A stretch of 14,832 nt of DNA from positions 1 to 14,832 of the forward strand of contig JADLFY010000047.1 in assembly GCA_020849575.1 (NCBI GenBank), written 5' to 3'. The position numbers and the translations under genes were made by a program. Positions 1-6,130 of the stretch are shown here, piece after piece; position 1 is the stretch's first letter, and every line of letters begins with the position of its first letter. The DNA comes from Candidatus Peregrinibacteria bacterium. GTDB lineage: Bacteria; Patescibacteriota; Gracilibacteria; UBA1369. A model generated the notes under the pieces. It was given only the letters and a program-made list of their open reading frames with translations. It searched no databases and was not told the origin of the DNA.

Positions 1-300
1 GTGCGCATCATACCGGCCGACCTGGGCTGGAATGATATTGGTACCTGGGAATCAATTTGGAGTGAATTATCTGATGAAGAAGTCAGCACCGGCAATGTTC
101 ATAAAGGTCATGTCATTAGCCTTGATTCAAAAAATTCGCTGATTTATGCACCTCATAAAAAAGTTATAGCCACTATCGGACTGGAAGACATCATTGTAGT
201 CGATACTGAAGACGCTTTACTGGTTTGCAAAAAAGATCAAAGCCATAACATCAAAAAATTAATTGAAGAAATCAAAAATTCCCATCCCGAACTATTATGA
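1..300 (+). CDS. manC: Mannose-1-phosphate guanylyltransferase, C-terminal part (5' truncated by window)
   Basis: This is the tail of a nucleotidyltransferase that makes GDP-mannose from GTP and mannose-1-phosphate in the cytoplasm. The visible part begins with the family's substrate-site signature (PADLGWNDIGTWESI; the usual form is WsDiGtW). It continues with the alternating beta pattern that ends such enzymes: a gN.h.GhVi..dS.nsliy stretch, then a gLeDiivVdTeDalLVc motif and K-S-H-N-I-K. The GTG at base 1 is only a codon inside the gene, because the catalytic N-terminal Rossmann part (about 250 residues) lies upstream of the window. The stop overlaps the next gene by ATGA (297-300), so the two are translationally coupled. 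The next gene supplies the isomerase of the same pathway. Confidence is high for the family, lower for the exact sugar (a GDP-mannose versus other hexose-1-phosphate role). Confidence 0.88.
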   Translation: MRIIPADLGWNDIGTWESIWSELSDEEVSTGNVHKGHVISLDSKNSLIYAPHKKVIATIGLEDIIVVDTEDALLVCKKDQSHNIKKLIEEIKNSHPELL

Positions 301-719
301 ATGAACAATTACCCATCCAACAGGTACTCAAACCCTGGGGCAAAGAAATCTGGTTTGCCCAAACAGAAAATTATGCCGGCAAACTACTTTATGTAAATCA
401 GGGAGCCCGTCTTTCTCTGCAATATCATGAGAAAAAATCTGAAACCCAATATCTATTCAGCGGCAAAGTAAAATTAACTTTTGGACTCAAGGAAGATGAA
501 TTGCAAGAGATTATCTTAAATCCAGGTGACAAATTTGATATATATCCATATACTATCCACCGCGTAGAGGGCATTGAAGACTCCATCATCTTTGAAGTAT
601 CCACACCTGAACTGGACGATGTTGTAAAACTTGCTTATGACTATGGCAGATCAGGAAAAGGCAACAATTTTAAACTGGATGCCAAACTCGCCCAAAATAA
701 TAAATCAAATAACAATTAA
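297..719 (+). CDS. Cupin-type mannose-6-phosphate isomerase
   Basis: A 140-residue single-domain cupin matching the isomerase half of type II PMI/GMP enzymes, which interconverts fructose-6-phosphate and mannose-6-phosphate. It begins with the family signature K-P-W-G-K-E (12-17). The SLQYH stretch (Q42, H44) with E49 and later H88 are the expected metal ligands of the cupin barrel, and G77-D78 marks the strand turn before H88. The ending D-D-V-V-K-L-A-Y-D-Y-G-R (107-118) is the usual closing motif of sugar-phosphate cupins. In ManC/AlgA proteins this cupin is fused behind the guanylyltransferase; here the two are separate genes sharing ATGA. The start at 297 gives the overlap and the correct frame; an ATG at 301 is out of frame. 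A lysine-, asparagine-rich tail follows residue 118. Confidence 0.85.
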   Translation: MNEQLPIQQVLKPWGKEIWFAQTENYAGKLLYVNQGARLSLQYHEKKSETQYLFSGKVKLTFGLKEDELQEIILNPGDKFDIYPYTIHRVEGIEDSIIFEVSTPELDDVVKLAYDYGRSGKGNNFKLDAKLAQNNKSNNN

Positions 720-739
720 ATCAAAATAACTTTACCTTT

Positions 740-3700
740 ATGAGAAATAATCGCCTATTGCAGTCAGGACTAATTATACTGGTTGCTGTTCTACTTGGTT
801 TTTACAATCTCCCGGGGGAATTACAGAAACAGCTGCTCCCTTTCCTGCCCAAAGAAATTTATGAGCAAAAAGTAAATCTCGGACTTGATTTGCAGGGTGG
901 TTCACAACTCGACTATAAAGTGGATCTCAGAAATGTCCCTGAAAAAGACCGTTCAGCCATTGTGGAAGGTATTATTACAGTAATTCAGAAAAGAGTTAAC
1001 GGACTCGGTGTAGCTGAACCAAATATTTATCCATCACAGGTAGGTGAAGAAACCCATATTATAGTTGAACTTGCCGGTATCAAAGATCTCGACCAGGCCA
1101 AAGAAACCGTAGGTAAAACCATTCAATTGGAATTCAAAGAAAGACGAGACACTCCAGATCCTGCTTATGCCGAAGAAATCAAAACCAAAGCTGAAGCAGC
1201 TCTGGCAACAGCAAAAACTACTGAAGATTTCAACGTATTCGGTGAAGGCGAACAACAATCAAATCCTGGCAAAGTTTATTACAATGAAGTAAATGACTGG
1301 CAGTATAAAGAAGCCCTTCCAAACAGTCTCGCTGATACTCTCTTCACTCTGGAAAAAGGACAGGTATCAGACAAATTACTTGAATCAGACGGTGAATATG
1401 CATTGGATGCTACTGGCTCCGTAGTACAGATGAATGGTTATAACATTGTTAAATTAATCGACAAACAAACTGTCGATAAAGCCATCAATGAACCACGAAA
1501 AGTAAAAACTGCCCACATTCTGATTGCCTTCAAAGGCGCTTCAGGTGCTGATACCAAAGTAACCAGATCAGAAGAAGAAGCCAAACAGCTGGCTGATGAA
1601 ATTGTTAACAAATTAAAAGAAAATAAACCGGAAAATACTTTCGACAGTTTAGCCAAACAATATTCAGATGATTCAAGTAACAAAGATCAGGGAGGTGTCA
1701 TCGACACCTATATCGCTGCTGATGATAAACAATTTGCCAGTGAATATGTCAAAGCTGCCAATGAGATAACCAGAATAGGCGATGTAAGTGCTCCTATCAA
1801 ATCACCTTTTGGTTATCACCTGATTAAATTATTGGAAATCAAAGAACCAGTAAACACCACTGAAAAAGCCGATCAGATCAAATACGCCCGACTTTTCTAT
1901 AACAACGTTGACGATCAATGGCAGGCCACTGAACTAAACGGTAAATATTTCCAAAGAGCTGAAGTACAATTCGATCAGCTCTATCAACCTCACGTGGCTA
2001 TTTCTTTCAATTCAGAAGGTGCCAAATTATTTGAAGATTTAACCGGCAAAAATATCAATAAACCGCTGGCCATCTTCGTAGGCGGCAACCTCATCTCTGC
2101 TCCTAATGTAAATCAAAAAATCGTTGGTGGAACAGCCGTTATCACCGGACAATTCACCATCAAAGAAGCTGAAGAATTAGCCCGCGACCTGAATACTGGT
2201 GCTATCCCTGCTCCTATTCTGCTGGTTGGCCAATACAATATCGGTGCTTCACTTGGTCAAAACGCTCTCGACAGTTCTCTCTGGGCCGGACTTATTGGCT
2301 TTGGTATCATCGCTCTGTTCATGATTTTCTATTATCGATTGGCTGGTTTCATCGCCACCATAGCCTTGGCTATTTATACAGCAATTCTGATCTTCCTGAT
2401 CAAATGTTCACTGCCACTGCCATTATCATTGGGTATTTCTGTAGCAATTTTTGGCTATATCGTTTATCGGGTTCTCAACAGCAAAGAATCAGGCCCGGAA
2501 AAATTAATTGCCCTGGTACTCAGCTGTTTCATTCTCTTCTTCGTTTCCTTCCTACTCTCCACTTCCATTGTCATGACACTTGCAGGTGTAGCCGGTGTAA
2601 TCCTTTCTATCGGTATGGCTGTTGACGCCAATATTCTGATTTTTGAGAGAATTAAAGAAGAACTCCGTGATGGCCGTCCAGTTGATTCAGCCGTTACCGT
2701 AGGTTTCGATCGTGCCTGGAATTCCATCAAAGACTCTAATTTCTCATCTCTAATTACCTGTGCCATTCTGTTCTACTTTGGCAGCTCGATCATTCAGGGA
2801 TTTGCCTTCAACCTGGCTGCCGGTATTTTGGTATCAATGTTCTCAGCTATTTCAGTTACCAGAGTTCTCCTCTCTGTAACCATGAACAGTAAACTTGGTA
2901 ATATCAAAGGTTTCTTTGGCCGTCCAAAACGTAAATCAGATAAATTGCTCCCTGTCATTCAGAATCGTGCAATTCTCTACGGAATATCCGTTGTAACGGT
3001 TGTTCTCTCTATCATTGCTTTATTCACTTTCGGTCTGAAACCAAGCTTGGATTTCACAGGTGGTAGCTTGATGGAACTCAAATTCGCTAATCAAATCTCT
3101 TCAGAAGATCTGAATAAGAGCATTCATGAAATCGAAGAAGAAATTAACAAAGCACGCAACCTTACTCCGTTTACAGAAACAACATCTGCCAACACTACTC
3201 CAACCGCTAATTCCACTGATCCAAAGCAACCAGTAGTCAGCTCGGAAACAAGCAAACTTGACCTTGGGACAATTCATATCGTTTCTACTGGTGAGACCTT
3301 TATCATCAAATCCAGAGATATTTCTGCTGAAGATCATGATTTGATTTTAAAAGATCTCAGAGCCAAACATGGTGATTTGGAAGAAAAGCGTTTCCAATCA
3401 GTTGGACCAACTATCGGCGAATCTCTGCGTAACAGAGCCTTTATTGCCATTGTATTTGCTTCCATTGCCATCATTCTCTACATCGCTTTTGCTTTCCGCA
3501 AAGTGCCAGCCTCAGTAGGCAAATGGAAATTCGGCGTCTCCGCTATTATCGCTTTATTACATGATACAGTAGTTTTAATCGGTATTTACGTTGTACTCGG
3601 ATTGACCATGGGCCTGGAAATCGACGCACTCTTTATCACAGCCATTTTGACCGTTATGGGCTTCTCAGTTCATGACACCATCGTAGTACTGGATAGATTA

Positions 3701-3967
3701 CGTGAAAAACTCCGCTCTCCGGCCAAAGATAAAACTTTCAGCGAATTAACCAATGAAGCCGTCAATGAAACTCTGGCCCGTTCTATCAACACCTCATTGA
3801 CAGCCGCTCTGGCCCTTTTGGCTCTCGTTCTCTTTGGACCAGAATCAATCAAAGGTTTCAACCTGGCACTCTTAATCGGTCTTATCGTCGGTACTTACTC
3901 CTCTATTTTCATCGCTTCCCCAATACTGGTTGACTGGTACAATAAAGCTCACAGCAAGAAATCCTAA
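740..3967 (+). CDS. secDF: SecDF fusion protein with parvulin (PpiC-type) insertion in the SecD P1 region
   Basis: A 1075-residue single chain combining SecD and SecF, the proton-driven accessory of SecYEG that pulls exported proteins out of the channel. SecD half: N-terminal helix (8-24), D-L-Q-G-G (50-54), P1 strands up to LEFKERR (130-136), then a foreign block (137-393), P1 resumes at W394 with VAISFNSEGAKLF, A-S-L-G (503-506), helices from 515, and the VDAN motif (628-631) before FERIKEEL. SecF half: D-F-T-G-G (771-775), VGPTIGESL (888-896) and VHDTIVVLDRLRE with H978-D979. The foreign block includes a parvulin domain (about 254-367; AHILI 258-262, YSDD 308-311, GG 318-319, FGYHLIKL 357-364), placed outside the cytoplasm by P1 topology. 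Two extra hydrophobic segments (563-579, 589-609) lie between SecD helices 3 and 4, and a Thr/Ser-rich loop (809-839) interrupts the SecF extracytoplasmic domain. No Shine-Dalgarno is seen 20 bases after the cupin gene. A terminator follows the stop. Confidence 0.95.
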   Translation: MRNNRLLQSGLIILVAVLLGFYNLPGELQKQLLPFLPKEIYEQKVNLGLDLQGGSQLDYKVDLRNVPEKDRSAIVEGIITVIQKRVNGLGVAEPNIYPSQVGEETHIIVELAGIKDLDQAKETVGKTIQLEFKERRDTPDPAYAEEIKTKAEAALATAKTTEDFNVFGEGEQQSNPGKVYYNEVNDWQYKEALPNSLADTLFTLEKGQVSDKLLESDGEYALDATGSVVQMNGYNIVKLIDKQTVDKAINEPRKVKTAHILIAFKGASGADTKVTRSEEEAKQLADEIVNKLKENKPENTFDSLAKQYSDDSSNKDQGGVIDTYIAADDKQFASEYVKAANEITRIGDVSAPIKSPFGYHLIKLLEIKEPVNTTEKADQIKYARLFYNNVDDQWQATELNGKYFQRAEVQFDQLYQPHVAISFNSEGAKLFEDLTGKNINKPLAIFVGGNLISAPNVNQKIVGGTAVITGQFTIKEAEELARDLNTGAIPAPILLVGQYNIGASLGQNALDSSLWAGLIGFGIIALFMIFYYRLAGFIATIALAIYTAILIFLIKCSLPLPLSLGISVAIFGYIVYRVLNSKESGPEKLIALVLSCFILFFVSFLLSTSIVMTLAGVAGVILSIGMAVDANILIFERIKEELRDGRPVDSAVTVGFDRAWNSIKDSNFSSLITCAILFYFGSSIIQGFAFNLAAGILVSMFSAISVTRVLLSVTMNSKLGNIKGFFGRPKRKSDKLLPVIQNRAILYGISVVTVVLSIIALFTFGLKPSLDFTGGSLMELKFANQISSEDLNKSIHEIEEEINKARNLTPFTETTSANTTPTANSTDPKQPVVSSETSKLDLGTIHIVSTGETFIIKSRDISAEDHDLILKDLRAKHGDLEEKRFQSVGPTIGESLRNRAFIAIVFASIAIILYIAFAFRKVPASVGKWKFGVSAIIALLHDTVVLIGIYVVLGLTMGLEIDALFITAILTVMGFSVHDTIVVLDRLREKLRSPAKDKTFSELTNEAVNETLARSINTSLTAALALLALVLFGPESIKGFNLALLIGLIVGTYSSIFIASPILVDWYNKAHSKKS

Positions 3968-3985
3968 ATCCTCAATTATTCAAGT

Positions 3986-4015
3986 AAAAAGCCCCGCCGA
4001 ATGGCGGGCTTTTTT
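3986..4015 (+). terminator. Intrinsic terminator after secDF
   Basis: An 8-base-pair GC-rich stem, AGCCC(C)GCC (3990-3998) with GGCGGGCT (4003-4010), has one bulged C, a GAAT loop and a run of Ts (4010-4015). Five As (3986-3990) precede the stem, so it could also stop transcription from the other side. It starts 18 bases after the secDF stop and separates that operon from the tRNA promoter. Confidence 0.9.
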
Positions 4016-4028
4016 GTACTTTTTTATG

Positions 4029-4057
4029 GTGACAAATATCACTCAATCGGCTACTAT
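4029..4057 (+). promoter_or_regulatory. Candidate promoter of tRNA-Arg and the VKOR operon
   Basis: A GTGACA box (4029-4034, five of six consensus bases) lies 17 bases before TACTAT (4052-4057, four of six). Transcription would begin near 4064, about five bases before the tRNA. The placement just after a terminator and just before a tRNA supports the call; it rests on motif and spacing only. Confidence 0.5.
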
Positions 4058-4068
4058 ATCGCTGCTTT

Positions 4069-4145
4069 GCGCCGTTAGCTCAGCTGGATAGAGCATCGGT
4101 CTTCGGAACCGAGGGTCGGGGGTTCGAACCCCTCACGGCGCACCA
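4069..4145 (+). tRNA. tRNA-Arg, anticodon UCG, CCA encoded
   Basis: A complete cloverleaf can be folded by eye. The acceptor stem GCGCCGT (4069-4075) pairs with ACGGCGC (4135-4141), followed by discriminator A4142 and an encoded CCA (4143-4145). The D arm is GCTC/GAGC. The anticodon stem TCGGT/ACCGA encloses the loop CTTCGGA, whose middle triplet TCG reads CGA-family arginine codons. The T arm is GGGGG-TTCGAAC-CCCTC with one G-U pair. It lies between a promoter-like site and the VKOR gene, which starts only 17 bases after the CCA; no terminator lies between them, so the tRNA may be cut from a longer transcript. Confidence 0.97.
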
Positions 4146-4162
4146 AATTAAACAAATATCAC

Positions 4163-4594
4163 ATGACCGATCCATACGCCGCAACCATTTATGCCTTACT
4201 TTTTACCCTGGCCGCCTTTGGTATAAGTGAAACAACTTATTTGATCAGAAAAAGAAAAGCTTCCGAACATCCTGTCTGTATTATCGGTAAAGGCTGTACA
4301 AAAGTTTTAGACAGCAAATACAATAAACTGTTTGGCCTCGTCCATAATGATATTATGGGATTATTATTTTATCTTTCTGTTTCAGTTATTTCGGCCTTTT
4401 TTGTATTGGAAATTCAACCTCTGGAAATCTGGGGAATCATCCTGAAATTAATGGTTGGTATTGGTATTCTACTTTCTTCTTATTTCTTTTATCTCCAGTG
4501 GAAAGTAATTAAAGCCTGGTGTTTCTGGTGTTTGGCCTCAGCCGGCACAGTACTCACCATGGCCATTATCATTTTATTTAGCGGAGTATTCTAA
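4163..4594 (+). CDS. Vitamin K epoxide reductase (VKOR) family membrane protein
   Basis: A 143-residue polytopic membrane protein of the bacterial VKOR family, which re-oxidises a DsbA-like thiol oxidase using quinone and so drives disulfide bond formation outside the cytoplasm. The two required cysteine pairs are visible: C39 and C45 in the loop after the first helix (followed by S51-K-Y and L-F-G as in the family), and the quinone-proximal C120-F-W-C123 near the fourth helix. Hydrophobic segments lie at about 5-27, 64-84, 89-112 and 121-141. The length matches single-domain VKORs; no fused thioredoxin domain is present and no DsbA-like partner is encoded in this window. The start lies 17 bases after the tRNA, with no Shine-Dalgarno. 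It precedes the DoxX-like gene by five bases. Confidence 0.9.
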   Translation: MTDPYAATIYALLFTLAAFGISETTYLIRKRKASEHPVCIIGKGCTKVLDSKYNKLFGLVHNDIMGLLFYLSVSVISAFFVLEIQPLEIWGIILKLMVGIGILLSSYFFYLQWKVIKAWCFWCLASAGTVLTMAIIILFSGVF

Positions 4595-4599
4595 AATCT

Positions 4600-4956
4600 A
4601 TGAAACATTATAGTTATCACATTCTGAGAGTAGGTCTGGGCATTACTTTTTTGTGGATAGGTATACTTATCCTGCAAAATCCAGCTTTATGGTTCAGTAG
4701 TATGCTGCCCTGGGCTCAAAATGCTTTTGGACAATTTCAGCACCCGATTATGTATGCTGTAGCCGGTTTGGATTTATTGGTGGGCTTATTACTTTTGGTA
4801 GATGCTTTTTTATGGCTGGTAGCCTTAATCGGTATAATTCATCTTATTACCGCTTTGGTAGCCAGTGGTATCAATGCCACCACTGTTCATGATCTGGCCC
4901 TGATAGCAGCACTAATGACCATTTACCTGGAAAGTAAATCCAATAAATATTTCTAA
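4600..4956 (+). CDS. DoxX-like four-helix membrane protein
   Basis: A 118-residue hydrophobic protein with the DoxX/DoxD-like pattern: an N-terminal L-R-V-G-L-G-I-T-F-L-W-I-G helix (about 8-26), a W-rich loop, a conserved AGLDLLVGLLLL helix (54-65), a third helix ending near S89, and a final helix introduced by H-D-L-A-L (96-100). Members sit in the cytoplasmic membrane; some are linked to quinone or redox chemistry, but the biochemical role of this subfamily is not established. It sits directly between the VKOR gene (five bases upstream) and a MazG-like gene (one base downstream), which fits a membrane redox association but does not prove it. GGAG at 4583-4586 is 13 bases from the ATG, too far for a normal ribosome site. 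Confidence 0.75.
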   Translation: MKHYSYHILRVGLGITFLWIGILILQNPALWFSSMLPWAQNAFGQFQHPIMYAVAGLDLLVGLLLLVDAFLWLVALIGIIHLITALVASGINATTVHDLALIAALMTIYLESKSNKYF

Positions 4957-4957
4957 T

Positions 4958-5284
4958 ATGTCCAAACTCCATTTAAAAGCCAACCCAACTCTTCAGGATT
5001 ATCAGCAGTATGTGCGCGATATGATAGAAGAAAGAGGTTTCAAAGACGAAACCATTCAGGATTTACTGATGCTTTTGATGGAAGAATGTGGAGAATTGGC
5101 TCGAGCCTGTCGTAAATACACCAGCATAAAATCTGATGCCAATCGTGAACAGCAGGAAAATCTCCAACATGAATTGGCCGATATATTGATGTATGTTTTT
5201 GCCATTGCCAACAAATATCAGCTGGACCTGGAAAAGGCTTTTCGGGATAAGGAAGAAATCAACAAACAGAGAATCTGGAAATAA
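4958..5284 (+). CDS. MazG-like nucleotide pyrophosphohydrolase
   Basis: A 108-residue all-alpha protein of the MazG/dUTPase superfamily, which hydrolyses nucleoside triphosphates to monophosphates and pyrophosphate, often for clearing damaged or non-canonical nucleotides. The metal-binding helices are clear: E42-E43-C-G-E46-L-A-R and, after a charged loop, E72-L-A-D75-I-L, giving the ExxE...ExxD arrangement. One domain only, so it resembles the short house-cleaning form rather than the two-domain MazG. The exact nucleotide cannot be read from sequence. Its start is one base past the DoxX-like stop. Its stop (5282-5284) is immediately followed by the stop of the opposite-strand RDD gene, with no intergenic base. 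Confidence 0.87.
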   Translation: MSKLHLKANPTLQDYQQYVRDMIEERGFKDETIQDLLMLLMEECGELARACRKYTSIKSDANREQQENLQHELADILMYVFAIANKYQLDLEKAFRDKEEINKQRIWK

Positions 5285-5746
5285 TTATTTCTTCATAATC
5301 ACAAAAGTTTTGGTCAGTTTGTCATGCAAACCCTGCTTTTTCGGTGTAAACAAAATCGGCAAAAATCCCAGTCCCAAAATAATTCCCGATAACATATAGG
5401 CAAAAGTCCGAAAAATTGCCACAAACCAGGAAATACTTTTACCATTGGCATCAGCAACCTTGGTTTTCATGAGCATCATACCAAAAGTCCTGGAAATCAG
5501 CCCTTGCATTACGATGAGATAAAGCATCGGAAATACCCAGAACATTATTCCATCCAAAGTCATAAAATAACCCGGCAATTCAGCAAAGTTTCCAGCAGAC
5601 AAAAGATAAAATAATCTGACACTTCCTGGTAAAATCAGTAATAAAATCAAATTAACAATCAGCATATCCACAACCAATGCGCCCACACGTTTATACCATT
5701 TGGCATATTGGAAATTATTGGTAGAAACTCTTATTTCTGCAGTCAT
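5285..5746 (-). CDS. RDD family membrane protein
   Basis: A 153-residue integral membrane protein with the RDD family layout: K19-R20 and D27 in the first helix (RVGALVVDMLI), a second helix around 66-83, the T87-F-G-M (T.GK-like) segment with the V-A-D-A-N-G-K (97-103) turn, an R113-containing third helix (111-133), and the ending Q138-G-L-H-D-K-L-T-K-T. Family members are of unknown or varied function; some have been tied to ion transport or membrane stress, which cannot be assumed here. It is transcribed alone on the minus strand. Its stop abuts the MazG-like stop. No convincing minus-strand promoter or Shine-Dalgarno is seen in the 78-base gap before the divergent gene at 5825. Confidence 0.83.
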   Translation of the reverse strand: MTAEIRVSTNNFQYAKWYKRVGALVVDMLIVNLILLLILPGSVRLFYLLSAGNFAELPGYFMTLDGIMFWVFPMLYLIVMQGLISRTFGMMLMKTKVADANGKSISWFVAIFRTFAYMLSGIILGLGFLPILFTPKKQGLHDKLTKTFVIMKK

Positions 5747-5772
5747 AATAAAAAGTTAAATTTTCTTTTGCA

Positions 5773-5800
5773 TTTACTTTAGCAAAAAATCTCTTAGAAT
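5773..5800 (+). promoter_or_regulatory. Possible promoter for the small gene at 5825
   Basis: TTTACT (5773-5778, four of six consensus bases) is followed after 16 bases by TAGAAT (5795-5800, five of six). Transcription would start near 5807, leaving an untranslated leader of about 18 bases. In such AT-rich DNA chance matches are common, so this is tentative. Confidence 0.33.
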
Positions 5801-5824
5801 TAAAACAAATCCTAGCAAGTAAAT

Positions 5825-6130
5825 ATGTCTGGCGAATACATACAGTCAAACAGCATCAAAGACTACTGGAAACAATTGAAAGCTTTTTATTTGGCTTCCA
5901 GCCCTGTTTTTGAAAAAATCACTGCCAAAAAATACCGGGCCATCGAGAGGAGTGAACGGGAAGACAGTGATAATCACCTTAATCACGAAAGACTTGGCGA
6001 AGATACCCAGGCTGTAGATATAGCTTTTTATAAATATTTACCGGAAAGCCGCATCGCCTATCGGGTGCATATAGTAGATGTTAATGGCCAAAAACAGGAT
6101 CACTACTTCATCGTTAAGAGCTTCGCTTAA
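5825..6130 (+). CDS. Hypothetical small soluble protein
   Basis: A 101-residue protein of no recognised family. It has no signal peptide, membrane segment, cysteine or repeat. The first half looks helical and charged (Y-W-K-Q-L-K near 14-19; an acidic-basic run R-S-E-R-E-D-S-D-N at 42-50). The second half looks beta-rich, ending I-A-Y-R-V-H-I-V-D-V-N-G-Q-K. Evidence that it is a gene: its own candidate promoter, an ATG in a sensible position, ordinary codon use, and no competing frame. It runs 17 bases into the 3' end of tlyA on the opposite strand (6114-6130). Function unknown; a homolog search would be needed to say whether it is lineage-specific. Confidence 0.65.
   Translation: MSGEYIQSNSIKDYWKQLKAFYLASSPVFEKITAKKYRAIERSEREDSDNHLNHERLGEDTQAVDIAFYKYLPESRIAYRVHIVDVNGQKQDHYFIVKSFA

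Noticed and set aside
1..3. GTG at the first base as a gene start
   Set aside because: The encoded segment is only the C-terminal part of a nucleotidyltransferase whose catalytic domain must lie upstream, so the gene is cut by the window.
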